Notes: generated from the sequence alone by a model not told the origin. Counted from the first letter of the stretch, positions 30,545-42,501 are shown. The stretch: 64,000 bases of DNA from Ephydatia muelleri (GCA_013339895.1 JABACO010000002.1:13964426-14028425); one strand, 5' to 3'. Numbers and translations are program-made.

Positions 30545-31690
30545 TCACAGCTGTCACCGTGACCCACCCCCTCTGAGGACCATGGCTATGTCACACCTGT
30601 GAATCTAACAGGGTGACCAAACTAAGCGATGTTCTAGGAATTCTGCACCAGAACAGCATCTCCTGAGGTCTGTGTCACACATCTGTGCATGTGTCATGGT
30701 TGTGACCCATCCCTCTGAGGACCATGGCTATGTCACATCTCTGAGTCTGACAGGGTGACCAAACTAAGCGATGTTCTAGGAATCCTGCAACTCAATAGCA
30801 TCTCCTGAGGTCTGTGTCACACATCTGTGCATGTGTCATGGTTGTGACCCACCCCCTCTGAGGACTATAGCTATGTCACACCCGTGAGTCTGACAGGGTG
30901 ACCAAAGTAAGCAATGTTCTAGGAATCCTGCACCAGAACAGCATCTCCTGAGGTCTGTGTCACACATCTGTGCATGTGTCATGGTTGTGACCCACCCCCT
31001 CTGAGGACTGTAGCTATGTCACACCTGTGAGACTGACAGGGTGACCAAACTAAGCAATGTTCTAGGAATCCTGCACCAGAACAGCATCTCCTGAGGTTTG
31101 TGTCACACATCTGTGCATATGCCATGGCTGTGACCCACCCCCTCTCAGGACCGTAGCTATGTCACACCTGTGAGTGTGACAAAGTGCAACCTTTTGACCA
31201 AACTAAGCGATGTTCTAGGAATCCTGCACCATAAATAGCATCTCCTGAGGTCTGTGTCACACATCTGTGCATGTGTCATGGTTGTGATCCACCCCCTTTG
31301 AGGACCATAGCTATGTCACACTTGTGAGTCTGACAGGGTGACCAAACTAAGCAATGTTCTAGGAATCCTGCAACTCAAAAGCATCTCCTGAGGTCTGTGT
31401 CACACATCTGTGCATGTGTCATGGTGTGACCCACTCCCTCTGAGGACCATAGCTATGTCACACCTGTGTGACTTACAGGGTGACCAAACTAAGGGATGTT
31501 CTAGGAATCCTGCACCTCAACAGCATCTCCTGAGGTCTGTGTCACACATCTGTGCATGCGTCATGGTCGTGACCCACCCCCTCTGAGGACCATGGCTATT
31601 TCACACCTGTGAGACTGACAGGGTGACCAAACTAAGTGATGTTCTAGGAATCCTGCACCAAAATAGCATCTCCTGCACACACAGACCTCA
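30545..31690. repeat. Tandem array, eight copies of a ~143-bp unit
   Basis: The GTGACCCACCCCCTCTGAGG mark recurs at 30561, 30704, 30846, 30989, 31132, 31286, 31428 and 31571 (one step is 154 bp). Each unit also holds GACCAAACTAAGCGATGTTC and CTCCTGAGGTCTGTGTCACA. It lies upstream of the Ulp1-like gene on its strand. Confidence 0.93.
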
Positions 31691-31740
31691 GGAGGTGCTA
31701 TTGTGGTGCAGGATTATTAGAACATCGCTTAGTTTGATAA
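31675..31740. repeat. Inverted partial unit closing the 143-bp array
   Basis: CACAGACCTCAGGAGGTGCT...GAACATCGCTTAGTTTG is the inverse of the unit's central part, so the last forward unit and this piece can pair as a hairpin. Confidence 0.8.
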
Positions 31741-31811
31741 ATCCTATATACCACCAACTTTCTCGTAGAGAATGTTTTTATTTATTGTTGTTATTGTATT
31801 GGTAGCAATGT

Positions 31812-32240
31812 CAGGTTAGCCCAGTATCCTTTGTTTGGTTGTCTTTTAATTAGAGTAACACCTGAAGCAAATGTGGCTTCACAGTGCCCTCATGTTGGAG
31901 TGATGGAGTGATGTTTGGGACCATGCCAAAGGTATATGTTATTTTGAGACGAAGGTTAGCCCAGTATCCTTGGTTTGTTGTGTTTTATTGTAGAGTAACA
32001 CCAGATGCAGGTTTGGTTTCACAATGCCCTCTCATTGGAGTGATGTCTGCGACCATGCCAATGGTCTATGCTAATTTGAGCTTATTCCAAGATAAGGTTA
32101 GCCCAGTATCCTTGGTTTCTGGTGATTTGTTGTTTTTTAATTAGAGTAATAGCTGTTGCAGGTGTGGCTTCACAGTGCCCTAAGGTTGGAATGATGACTG
32201 TGACCATTGTCAACTCTAGGTGTTTATGTAAGCAAGCTAG
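31812..32240. repeat. Tandem array, three copies of a ~140-bp unit
   Basis: GGTTAGCCCAGTATCCTTGG recurs near 31814, 31954 and 32096, each followed by TAGAGTAAC and a CACA(G/A)TGCCCT block. Confidence 0.85.
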
Positions 32241-32899
32241 TTTTTAAATGTCATTGCCATGACAAAAGTTATTTTTCATTTTTGCTCAGCCACCTGCTGT
32301 TGTAGGAATGCTATGTCCTTTATAATGAATACCTGATGGTGGCTGATGTGGTTCTCATTTATGATATTAATTGTCCATACATTAATAATCTGATGGTGCG
32401 TTATGGTTGCTGTCCTCACAGTCACATCACAAGTAGCACGTGATACAGGAAATAAAGAATGGTACATGTCACACTCCCAAACTTTCTGTTTTGGTCGATT
32501 ATTACGGTCGCTTTGAAGTAAACGTCTTTTATGGTATCTATGTGTCACCTTGGTGAGGGCCAGAGCCATGCATCATTAGTAGATAGGATGTATCAGCTTG
32601 TGCATTACCTACAGGGACTGGTATCTCTACATCAGACTAAATTCCTGGGTTGTCAACACAAACCAGAAAAATCGCATGCCCAGCGGAAAAATCTTGGCCA
32701 AGATCTTGCATTGTAATCTTGGTATCCGCATTGTAAAAAAGGTATTCGAATAATTGGCGAATTGACGACGAATAGCTAAGTACCTCCGAATGGAGCAACT
32801 ATTTCGAATACATTAAATTCAGTAATCGAGTACTGCTAAATTGCTATTCGAACGGATAGAATATCCGAATAACCCGAATAACCTGATAACCGGTTACAC

Positions 32900-33500
32900 A
32901 CCTATAGCCCATGCAGATCTATAAGGAATTCAGTTGTCTTGGTCAGAAATTCCTGCTGTTTTTTTAGCCTACATTGGGTGTGAAAAACAAGATGCATGGT
33001 TATACGTTCTCTGCTTACTGACTTCTGCCTATTCAGCTACAGATCTAGACTGCTGTGGCGCAATTGAAGAGTATCTGGGCAGGTTGTATCTGCTATTGTG
33101 GACCTTTATGTCTCTGTGTTTTCAACAGATGTGCATAGCTCTAGTTTGGGTGCAACACCAGGTGGATTTCTGTGCAGACATAAATTATCTTCTCAGTGTG
33201 CACTCTACTAGCACCATAACCTGAATAACCTAGGTATTCGTAAAGAAATTTGGCAAAACCTATCCGATTTAATTTTTTTTTTTTTTTAACTATTCGGAAC
33301 AATCGATTTTCAGATTCACAAAAATCAAAACAATCGAGTAGTGTTTTAAAAGTATTCATTATGCAGGGAGGTTATCATTTAAGGCAGTGTTGGGTGAACA
33401 AACTCATTCTGGTTTCTGCTTCAGAGACTGTCAGTTGTGCTCCGGTTTGGGGACGATCAAGTTTACAGTGCAGATGAGTTTTTGTCTGAGCACAGTATAT
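32900..33500. pseudogene. RT-B 3'-end fragments in two orientations
   Basis: 32930-33110 matches, in inverse orientation, the RT-B stretch at 21490-21620 (AATTGAAGAGTATCTGGGCA), and 33385-33490 matches 21665-21780 in direct orientation (TTCAGAGACTGTCAGTTG). A linker carrying TATTCGAAT-like words lies between and recurs at 48360-48500. Confidence 0.6.
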
Positions 33501-33771
33501 GCTTTTAGTGTTGTATATTAAATTTAAATATTGTATTATATTACATTATATTGATTGTAGTAGTAGAAATTCAATTTCTTATTATTATTCCCCTGACGAT
33601 TGCAGTGCATAACGTGATGAGCTTAATAGCCATTACTGTAATAGTATGGAGTTACAACAAAAAACAATTGTCCCGTTCATTAGTGGACACCTTGCATATC
33701 TGCGTGTTCACATTCGCATTAAAACATCATCAAATGGCGATTGAGGAAATCAATGCCAACATTACAACACG

Positions 33772-34551
33772 TTACCAATTACAACGTTTCAGATGATAAT
33801 TCAAACTTTTTTTGTACAGGAAAGATTTTTTACATCCAAAGTTGTTGCATCTCAATTTCTCTCCAGTATGAATTCTGCTATGAGCTTTCAATGACCATGG
33901 GCAACTGAACGATCTTTGACAAAAGCACTTGTATGAAAACTCCTGTGAATGGGTGTGCATGTGTGCCTTCAAGCATTGTTGTTGTGAAAATGCCTTCCCA
34001 CATTGTTCACACTGATGTGGCTTTTCTCCAGTATGAGTGAGCATGTGAGCTTTCAGACTTGACCGATGTGAAAATGCCTTACCACATTGTTCACACTGAT
34101 GTGGTTTCTCTCCAGTATGAGTGAGCATGTGAGTTTTCAGATTTGCCCGACGTGAAAATGCCTTACCACATTGTTCACACTGATGTGGTTTCTCGCCAGT
34201 ATGAGTGAGCATGTGAGTTTTCAGACTTGACTGTTGTGAAAATGCCTTACCACATTGTTCACACTGATGTGGTTTCTCTCCAGTATGAGTGAGCATGTGA
34301 CAATTCAGACTTGACTGCTGTGAAAATGCCTTTCCACATTGCTCACACCGATGTGGTTTCTCTCCAGTATGAGTATGCATGTGAGCCTTCAGATGTGACT
34401 GCCATGAAAATGCCTTTCCGCATTGTTCACACTGATGTCGTCTTACTCCAGTATGAGTGTGCATGTGATTCGTCAGACTTGACTGTTGTGCAAATGCCTC
34501 TCCGCATGTTGAACACTGTTTAGATCGCACTGCTTTGCTGCATTCAGCCAT
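33772..34551 (-). CDS. C2H2 zinc-finger protein, copy D (intact, about nine fingers)
   Basis: A single open exon of 259 codons, likely a nuclear DNA-binding protein. After the cap MAECSKAVRSK come seven CxxC...HxxxH fingers with TGEKPHQ-type linkers and two atypical C-terminal fingers (YKCFCQRSF..., LRCNNFGC...YHLKRCNW). Contact residues (-1,2,3,6) of the first seven read QSSN, WSHA, QSSN or its SSLNC variant, QSST, RANT, HSSA and QQCA. Start chosen at MAECSK because all copies keep it and the upstream leader is in another frame. No KRAB, BTB or SCAN domain. It is the best preserved of the family in this window and the best candidate for a working gene. Confidence 0.88.
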   Translation of the reverse strand: MAECSKAVRSKQCSTCGEAFAQQSSLTNHMHTHTGVRRHQCEQCGKAFSWQSHLKAHMHTHTGEKPHRCEQCGKAFSQQSSLNCHMLTHTGEKPHQCEQCGKAFSQQSSLKTHMLTHTGEKPHQCEQCGKAFSRRANLKTHMLTHTGEKPHQCEQCGKAFSHRSSLKAHMLTHTGEKPHQCEQCGKAFSQQQCLKAHMHTHSQEFSYKCFCQRSFSCPWSLKAHSRIHTGEKLRCNNFGCKKSFLYKKSLNYHLKRCNW

Positions 34552-34559
34552 TTCAGTCT

Positions 34560-35020
34560 GTGTGCAGGTGTAGTAGCATCAATATTAGTACTCACATACT
34601 GCATCGCAACATTGGACTGTGCAATTACATACACATGGAGTTTTTGCACTCAGATCCCAATGAGTCAGCGTACTACAGGAGGACACTTACTCACTCGTCA
34701 TTACTAATTAAATTTCCCATGAAACGTGTTGAGTCGTTGGACGCGCAACGCCTCTTACTTTCCCCACGTGCTATGGTTTACCATGCATGACGATAAAGCA
34801 ACGTTTAGTCCCTTGTGTATTTGCGTGTGAAATAAATAGAAGCTACTGACTTACCTCAAAAGGGATACGCTTTAATTGGAATACGCCACAACGTTTGTGG
34901 TCATTTTTATTAACCCGCTATTTGCTTAGTCTCGTACCCAGACCCACAAACGTTACAGCTGTCGATGGATTACATCACTGCTAGTTTCACCATCAGTAAC
35001 TTCGGGAATGTAGTACAACG
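34560..35020 (-). repeat. 5' leader and flank of zinc-finger copy D
   Basis: Same order as in copies A, B and F: leader with GTGAGTACTAATATTGATGC, then AGTCGTTGGACGCGCAACGC, CTTTAATTGGAATACGCCAC, GTCTCGTACCCAGACCC and one palindrome arm ending at about 34990. Confidence 0.75.
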
Positions 35021-35224
35021 TATATTCTCATCGGCACGTGCGCACTAAATGTGGCGGTGTGATCGATACGTAGCCTTATTTGGTAGTATTCCGGTGTTTA
35101 TAAATAGAAAATGCTTTCATTTTGTGCAATTAGAAAGTGCTTAAAAATGCTGTAATTCCGGCGGAATTCTTTCGACAGCCCGAATGCAGGCCTACAGAGC
35201 TAATCATTATTCAATTTTTGAGGG

Positions 35225-35400
35225 CGCCCACACCTTATAATTCAGCACCGGATGTATTACATCACCGTGATGTAATACATCCGGCCGTGATATAGTAAAG
35301 TCTGAAGACTGAAACTTTCTGTACAACAGAAGTGGGGCTACATTTCGGATGCTGGCAAAAACAACTCGGTGGGTGAAAATTAGTGGAGTAGCAGCTATGG
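35225..35400. repeat. Short foldback element (partner of 18085-18290)
   Basis: CACCGGATGTATTACATCAC faces GTGATGTAATACATCCGG at 35243-35285. The flank with TTTCGGATGCTGGCAAAAAC is shared with the 18.1-kb copy in inverse orientation. Confidence 0.75.
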
Positions 35401-35724
35401 TAGGGCCTGGTTGGTCCAAGGTCCTACCAACCGAGATCAGCATCACTCCTGAAATAATGAATTGCAGCACTAGTGCGTGCTTGTGCCTCGACTCGATTCG
35501 AGTTGCGAATATTCAAATTTCAGTGTTAGTCGGCAGAAGAATTAAAATGGCGACAGAATGAATAGCTCTTAAAAATGTTCTCGTGACATTCACCCACACA
35601 CACACACACACGCACACACACGCACACATACACACACGCACACACACATACACACACGCACACATACACACACGCACACACACACACACACGCACACACA
35701 CACACCACACGCACACACACACAC

Positions 35725-35789
<65 letters not shown>

Positions 35790-35820
35790 ATTGTTTACCC
35801 TACCATCACTGAGTGACGAC
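35400..35820 (+). repeat. Dispersed repeat ending in (CA)n, shared with 60840-61110
   Basis: Both copies hold CTACCAACCGAGAT.AGCATC, CCTCGACTCGATTCGAGTTG, CAAATTTCAGTGTTAGTCGG and GTGACATTCACCCACA before a CA-run, then TTTACCCTACCATCACTGAG. A fragment at 9612-9660 is similar. The length and the simple-repeat end are SINE-like or MITE-like; no RNA-polymerase III boxes were recognised. Confidence 0.75.
35594..35789. repeat. (CA)n microsatellite
   Basis: About 195 bp of ACAC with regular CG interruptions. Confidence 0.95.
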
Positions 35821-35847
35821 CATATTCAGGGGCGGATCCAGGAATTT

Positions 35848-35874
35848 AGGAAGGGGGGGGGGGGGGGGGGGGGG
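35848..35874. repeat. Poly-G tract
   Basis: About 27 consecutive G after AGGAATTTAGGAA, with GGGGCGGATCCAGGAATT just upstream. Confidence 0.9.
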
Positions 35875-36299
35875 GCACAGGAAGAGGGTGGGTGCGAAGC
35901 GCGGAAGCTTTGAGCAATATGGGAATACTGACACACATTCATAATGAAAAATTAGCACTTATCACTTAATACAAAAGCATGAAAGTACATGTACTACTAA
36001 TACTAGTATGTAGCTAGTTTATGCATTTTTGTCATACAGTGAGGCGAAGAGCCTTCGTGGTCGCTTTTGAATGAAGATTTCTACAACTCTCTCATTGGTG
36101 TGAGCAAGCTATAAGCGGTGACGAAGCGTTAATACTTCTTTCATACGCTACACCATTTACATCAGCAGTTACACGGTACGGTTACGTAACATGAATATAT
36201 AATTAGATGAACGGAAGGTGTGCATGTGTCCACGTGCATGTGCTATGTGTGTGTAAATGTTTGCACATGTATACTGGTGTGTGTGCATGTGTGTAAGCA

Positions 36300-36764
36300 T
36301 GTCTGTATGCATGTGGTATGTCACAAGGCGTCACTCCCTTGTCTCTTCTGCTCTGTTGACTGCTCCATGTATGCACCACACTCATCTTGGTACTTCTCCA
36401 ACCTCAACTCTAGTTCCCAGACCTGCTTTCTCAATCTGTCACACAAATAACACACAGTTCTTTCTTACAGTCATGTGACCACACTAACTTGACCACACAC
36501 CTTCTCTGATTGATGCACTCCGCGTTCGAAGGACATCACACATGGGTCTAATCTTGCCTGAGCCATGCCCACCACCTAATGAAGTAAAATACTGACAGAC
36601 ACACACACACATATGCACGCGTCACACACGCACGCACTCACACACATACACATATATGTACACACAAAATCATACACATGAACACACACATACATCACAG
36701 ACTATCAGAATTCATTTCAATGCACCTGCAACCTTTTCTTTTCTTCAGCTAATCTATGTTTATG
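36300..36764 (-). pseudogene. Coiled-coil gene fragment, copy 2
   Basis: Minus-strand exon-like blocks: 36764-36733 HKHRLAEEKKR, 36575-36501 MAQARLDPCVMSFERGVH, and from about 36423 VWELELRLEKYQDECGAYM. All have AG/GT borders, and the last two join in frame if the AG of GAAAGCAG is the acceptor. The heptad-like spacing (ELxLRLEKY) points to a coiled coil. It is better preserved than copy 1 at 10601-11135. I cannot name the gene. It may be a real but partial gene rather than a relic. Confidence 0.45.
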
Positions 36765-36973
36765 CTGGGTAGGAGATATCACATAGAACTGTTCAGGAAT
36801 TTTTCGGGTTAGTAGATTTCAGTGAGGTCCTTGCCATTCTACATGTACATGTATGTGCAAATTTAGTTTTTACATTGTGGCAAAATTCCTATGTTTATCA
36901 TGCACAACTGTATTAAACTAAGTGCTTGTAAATTTGTGACAAACAACTCAAAACAAGAAGGAAATAACCAATC

Positions 36974-37420
36974 TAAGATTCTACCAATATTAATAAAGAG
37001 ATGATTTAGTATGCTAATCATAATAAAATAATTATTGTCATTAATTATTGCTGCTTGGAAGCTAACAGCTTAGGTCATTCACTCAACAATCTCAAATGAT
37101 TGAGTTGAGTTAATTAACGAAGCTGTTACCTTCTAAATAACAATAATTAATGGGAATAATTATTTTATTGAACATGAAAAAGTACAAGCATAAATACATG
37201 ACACAGACACATGATACGCACAAAAACAAGTTGCTAGCCTACTGAAGGTCAGGAAGAGGTACGGACCTGGACAGGATCGCTGTGGCATTGGCCCTGACAA
37301 GATTCATGCTCATCCTCCCGTACAGCTCATGGGTGACCACTGACTTTGACTTCCCCAATGATGTATTTTATTATGATTAGCAAACTAAATCATCACTTTA
37401 TTAATATTGGTAGAATCTTA
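36974..37420. mobile_element. Foldback element holding an RT-A 3' fragment
   Basis: 36974-37034 (GATTCTACCAATATTAATAA...) is mirrored by 37358-37420 over about 60 bp. The interior contains a further short inverted repeat at 37025-37165 and the RT-A piece at 37240-37356. Confidence 0.65.
37240..37356 (-). pseudogene. RT-A endonuclease-like domain C-terminus
   Basis: The minus strand reads THELYGRMSMNLVRANATAI followed by LSRS, the same ending as the RT-A copies at 4978-5405 and 15325-16229. Only the last 35-40 codons remain. Confidence 0.65.
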
Positions 37421-37432
37421 TTATAAATGGCG

Positions 37433-37461
37433 AAGGGCCATTTTCGCGGAAACTGTCCCAT
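37433..37461. repeat. Single end of the palindromic foldback family
   Basis: GGCCATTTTCGCGGAAACTG followed by TCCCAT equals the right end of the 59543-59769 element. No partner arm is visible on the left. Confidence 0.6.
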
Positions 37462-37469
37462 TTACCTAC

Positions 37470-38580
37470 ATGTAACGAACTCACTATTGCAGTAAGATAG
37501 TTTAATTGATTAAAGTACAATTATAGACAGCTTCATTGATTCATTGATTTAGGGACTAAACAAGAATATCGCTGATTAAAGTTAGTTACAGTAAAGAGAA
37601 ATAGCCGCTTTTAAAAACCTTTTCTGTCATTTGCAATTGCAAACTTTGCTTATAGAACCCAGTAACAGGAGGTCTCCTCCTCCAAGGAGATGCTCCCACC
37701 TCTACCATCCATTGACTCAGGGGTTTTAGTTTCATAGTCTGCAGAGGAGTCGAGCTGTGTGGAAGAACAAAGATATTGATTTGTATCCCTGAGGTCAAGA
37801 TCAAACTCTAACACTGGACAGGTCCTAAAATGGGAGATAGTTTGTTTATGTTTATAACATGTAATGCTGGTTTGTGTTGCTTTTTCATTTTTCTGTATTG
37901 TGGAAATTGATTAAGAGCTACATTGTTAAAAAAAGGGTGTTACCGCAACCGACTTTGGGGTGTTCGTACGCCTGTTTAGGAATAACACCCCATGGAGTGA
38001 AGTGGTAACCGCTCAGGAGTGTTATAGCCAACACCCCTGAAGTGTAGCCATTACACTCTATAGTGGGTGTTGACACGGGTATCAGAAGTTCGTGTATGCA
38101 CCGTAATCTTACGATACAACATAAATTGAACTATACAACAACAGTTGATGATTTTAATAAAAAGTTGACAATAAATATACAAATATACAACAAAATAAAA
38201 AAATTCCTTTAGGGCCTGTACGACGATCGAGTAGTCCTGAAGTGTTTCTCTGCATGCTTCAGACACTAAACAAATGAAGAAAACACATGCATTTATATAA
38301 AGGTCAGGTTCCAATGAGACATGTCTAACATTTTATATTGAATCTTGGGTGCCGCTATCAGTCCGATGATGGTCATGTTCGCTAAGCAGATCAGTTACAA
38401 TAACAACGTCAATCGTACCGATTGTTAAGCTTACCTCGAAGGCTTGCTAGAGCCAGCGTGCCATATGACCTTTGTAAGGTAAGGTAGGGCGTTATTTAAC
38501 GCGACAAGGTACTTACCTGCCTCAAGCTCAAGCAGTGGCTCATTATAGTGGGTAGCGCAGCACACAGTAGTAGCCGAATT
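37470..38580. other. Intergenic stretch, no gene supported
   Basis: AT-rich DNA. Near 37935-38070 there is a cluster of GGGTGTTA/TAACACCC words in both orientations, probably a small foldback. No coding signal. Confidence 0.45.
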
Positions 38581-38584
38581 TTCC

Positions 38585-38878
38585 TTTTTGTGCATGTGTG
38601 CATTGTGTGTGCATGTGTGTGCTTAATTGTACATGTATATGTGTATGTGTGTGTTAGCATGAGTCTGTCATGCATGTGTGTGCATGTGTGTGTGCATTGT
38701 GTGTGTGTGTGTATGTCTGCACGTGTGTGCATGTGTGCAATGTGTGCATGTGTGTGCATTTGTGCGCATGCATGTGTATGTGCATGTGTGTGTGCATGTG
38801 TGTGTGCATGTGTGCATTGTGTGTGTGTTCATATGTGTGTATGTTAGCATGTGTATGCGTGTGTGTTGTGTTGTGCAT
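38585..38878. repeat. (TG)n/(TGCATG)n microsatellite
   Basis: About 290 bp of GTGT mixed with GCATGTGT words, giving artificial Cys/Val- and His/Thr-rich frames. Confidence 0.93.
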
Positions 38879-39028
38879 ACAGTAATGGCTGTATTTAACA
38901 GCCATTACTGTTATTATGGAGTTACAACAAAAAACACTTGTCCCGTTCATTTGTGGACACCTTACAAATCTGTGTGTTCATATTTGCATTAAAAAATTAT
39001 CAAATGGCGATTGAGGAAATCAATGCAT
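38879..39028 (-). repeat. 3' flank piece of a zinc-finger module
   Basis: Matches the 3' flank of copies A-F (GTTACAACAAAAAACA, TTTGTGGACACCTT, CAAATGGCGATTGAGGAAAT). It begins with a short palindrome CAGTAATGGCTGT / ACAGCCATTACTG and ends where the gypsy element starts. The zinc-finger gene itself is absent. Confidence 0.7.
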
Positions 39029-39057
39029 AATTCAGTTCGTGACTTGAAGGATGCATT

Positions 39058-39345
39058 TGCGGAAAATCAGTGCTGGATTCCGGATCATCAGTTTCACTCC
39101 TTAAGCAGGAGATAGTAGCAAACACTCCAGGGATAGTAGCTGGTCAACAAGAACCTGGACTACGACTGATATCAGCAGCGGGTGTGGACATACCAATCCT
39201 GGACCATGTGAAAGCGGAGGTGACAGTGGGAAATCTAGTGAAATCACATAATTTCTTTGTTGTCAAGGACCTCATTACACCGGTCATTCTTGGCACAGAC
39301 TTTCTCCAGAGCATAGACTACTTCTTGACTTCACCACTACACTAG
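39058..39345 (+). pseudogene. Gypsy aspartic protease
   Basis: Reads VLDSGSSVSLLKQEIV (catalytic D-S-G), then GVDIPILDHVKAEVTVG, NFFVVKDLITPVILGTDFLQ, the usual retropepsin ending ILGxDFL. The frame then stops at 39345 where related elements continue to RT, so a frameshift or the loss of a linker is inferred. Confidence 0.8.
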
Positions 39346-39458
39346 TTACGGTAGTCCAGAGTGAAACACAAAGTCAACACATTCACAAGCACAGGAGGCG
39401 AGATCCAGACTAAACACTTTGTGGAAAGCTGAACAGGTTTTCAAAATAAAAAAGTGTA

Positions 39459-41012
39459 GTGTGGCAGCTATTGATGGTAGAAGATGCAGAAGACAAACTT
39501 CATACCATGGTGGAGGACTGTGCTATTCCACTCTTTGGAAAACCTGGAAAGTATGAGCTCCCGCAGTTCATCAAACCAGGCTTGGCAGCAGTAGTAAATG
39601 AGTACCAGGACCTGTTCATCACACTACCTGGTACAACATTGGTTGCTTCACACCAAATTAACACCAGTGGATCACCTGTACGCATTCCGGCTCGAAGAAT
39701 CCCAGCACCTTTCCGTGATGAAGTGGAAGAACAGCTCCAACAAATGTTGCAAAAAGGGATTATTGTAGAGAGTAGCAGCCCCTGGTTAGCCCCTGCAGTA
39801 TATGTGAGGAAGAACTCTGGAGAGATAAGGATATGTGTGGACTATCGTGAGCAAAACAAGCTCACCATCAAGGATGCATACCCACTTCCAATGATGGAAG
39901 AAGTCCAAGACAGGCTGGCAGGAGCTGCAATATTCAGCAAGCTGGATCTACAGAGTGGATACTGGCAGCTTCCAGTAGATGTCAAAGATAGAGAGAAAAC
40001 AGCTTTCTCTCCGGGGCCAGGAATGGGCTCGTTTGAATTTACAAGGATGCTTTTTGGACAATGTGGGGCACCTAGCTCTTTTCAGAGGCTAATGGACAAA
40101 ATTACCAGAGGGTTGCCTTTTGTGACCACCTATATTGACGACGTACTGATTCACTCGGCCAATGAAGAGGAACATAAGCAGCACCTATCCGCAATCTTCT
40201 CACGTTTGAAGACAGCAGGACTGACACTGAGAGGGAGAAAATGTCAAATAGGAATGCCACAGGCGACATATCTGGGACATGTCTTCTGTGCAGTAGGTGT
40301 AACTCCAGATGAGACAAAAGTGAAAGCAGTGATGAAATGGCCAACACCAAGCAGTGCTACAGAGGTACGGCAATTCTTAGGTCTGGCTTCCTATTATCGG
40401 AAGTTCATCTGTCACTTTTCAGACATTGCAGCTCATCTGCACAAACTGACACAGAAGGTCAACCCATTTTGCTGGACTGCAGATTGTGAGGCAGCTTTTC
40501 GAACCTTGAAGTCAATATTGACAAGTGCACCTGTTTTGACCTACCCAAGGTTCGACAAACGAGCTAGTCACTTTGTGCTACAAACTGATGCAAGTGCAGT
40601 TGGGTTAGGTGCTATACTGCAGCAAGATGGCTATGTGATTGGATATGTTAGTCGGGTGTTATCCAAATCAGAAGCCAACTATAGTGTCATCCAACGAGAG
40701 TGTCTGGCATTGGTGTACGGAATGAAGCAATTCCGACATTACTTGCTGGGCCATCCATTCCAGCTGTGGACCGATCATGAACCATTACAATGGCTCTCCG
40801 GCCAGAAAATGGAAGGCTTGCTTTGTAGATGGGCCCTGGCATTGCAGGAGTATGACTTCAGAATAGTGTATCGAAAAGCAAGTTTGAACACTCATGCAGA
40901 TGCCTTGTCTCGGAGAAAGGGTCCAGAACTCATAGCCACCACCAGAATAGATGCAGGGTTGTCAAAAGTGCAGATCCATGATTCGAAGCTCAAAGACGTG
41001 ATGAAGTATTAA
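39459..41012 (+). pseudogene. Gypsy reverse transcriptase and RNase H
   Basis: A 517-codon open frame. RT motifs: RIPAPFRDEVEEQL, GIIVESSSPWLAPAVYVRK, RICVDYREQNKLT, FSKLDLQSGYWQLPV, FTRMLFGQCGAPSSFQ, YIDDVLIHS (YxDD intact), YLGHVF. The connection FLGLASYYRKFI is followed by RNase H VLQTDASAVGLGAIL, RECLALVYGMKQFRHYLLG, LWTDHEPLQWL and ending HADALSR. The palm and RNase H acidic residues are present. The domain looks enzymatically complete, though the element is defective elsewhere. Confidence 0.88.
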
Positions 41013-41249
41013 GCCAGCTTTACAGAACATTGAAAATGTCACAGAGATGCCCTAATGGAGGGAACTGGAGGAGGCCACCTTTGCGAAGATATAACCAGCT
41101 GTGGTCTCAACTCATCCTGAAAGATAACGTTGTCTGCAGACAGTACACACCTGGTCCCACTTCAGAGACCATAACAGTCCCAGTGCTGCCCAAATGTCTC
41201 CATAGAGACGCACGCACTGCTGATGGCTCATGACAGCTCTATGGCCGGC

Positions 41250-42466
41250 CATCAAGGGGTAGAAAAGACATTGGACTGCCTAAGACATTAAGGGTATTGG
41301 GTCAGCATGTTACAAGACGTGGAACAACATTGCCAACAATGCATGACTTGCCAAAAACACAAACCAACAGCACCCATGAGAGCTCCACTTGTGAATGTTC
41401 CAATTGGTAGACCCTGGCAAATGGTAGCCGTGGATATCTTGAAGTACCAGTCTCCCCTAACAACAGCAGATACCTGTTAGTGATCCAGGATTATTTCACC
41501 AAGTGGGCTGAAGCCAGGCCACTACCAGACCAAACAGCTGCACGGATAACCCATGAATTGATGGAGGTGTTCGCTAACTATGCGTTTCCAGACATAGTGC
41601 ATTCAGACCAGGGACGAAATTTTGAGAGTACTGTATTTCACCAAACCCTGGAGGCATTTGGAGTTCACAAATCTCGGACCACAGCATACCACCCTCAAGG
41701 TGATGGGTTGGTGGAACGATTTAATCGCACACTGTTGCAGCTGCTGAGAACATATGTTGAAAAGAAGGAGGAGTGGGAGAAGTATATTCCATTAGCCATT
41801 TTTGCTTACAGAACTACCATTCACCATTCAACAGGTGTCTCACAATTTGAGATGATGTTTGGAAGGAAGCCTTGTAAGGATGCTTTGCCCTCACTGACAG
41901 GATATGAGGTACAGGACTATCAGACCTTCACAAACTAGCTGTGCTGAGAGACTTCGTGGAGGTGGAGATAACAAAGGCTGCAGAAAGCCAGAGAGTTGAA
42001 TACAACAAGCATATGGCAAAGAGGGAATTCCACCAGGGGGATGTGGTCTGGCTGTCTATACCCACTGCTGGTAAATTAGATGCACGCTGGGAAGGAAAAT
42101 GGACAGTTACATCACCCAAATCACCAGTTGCAGTGGAGATAACCGATGGTTGCAAGAACAAGGGGAGTTCATGTGAATAGGTTAAGATACCGTGTTCAGC
42201 CAGAAGCAAGTCCCCTGATGAATACCAGTCATAAGCAAGACTGGCAACCACCCCAAACAGATCATCTCCTGGTGGAGGGGACACCCCCAGTACTTGTTGA
42301 GCATGCACCACCTGAAGACCCTGGAGTTGAAGTGTCAGAAGAACCTAACACCATGCCTGGATGCCTTGCAGAACCTGACCTACCTGCTCTAGAACAAGTT
42401 AGACCTGGTGAAGGCTTTCCAGCACGATATCCTACAAGGATCATGCATCAGACACAGAGGCTATAG
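41250..42466 (+). pseudogene. Gypsy integrase and C-terminal tail (frameshifted)
   Basis: The HHCC-type knuckle lies near 41240-41370 (HQGVEKT, CQQCMTCQKHK). Catalytic positions: AVDIL near 41430, VHSDQGRNFES near 41600, GDGLVERFNRT near 41700 (D, D, E). A one-base shift near 41445 separates the first Asp from the rest. Another break follows at 41938 (stop), after which KREFHQGDVVWL and HVNRLRYRV continue to a stop at 42466. It has no chromodomain. It would cut and join element ends, but this copy cannot make one protein. Confidence 0.82.
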
Positions 42467-42501
42467 AGCTTTGGGACAAGCTCTGAAATGATGGGGACAA
42501 A

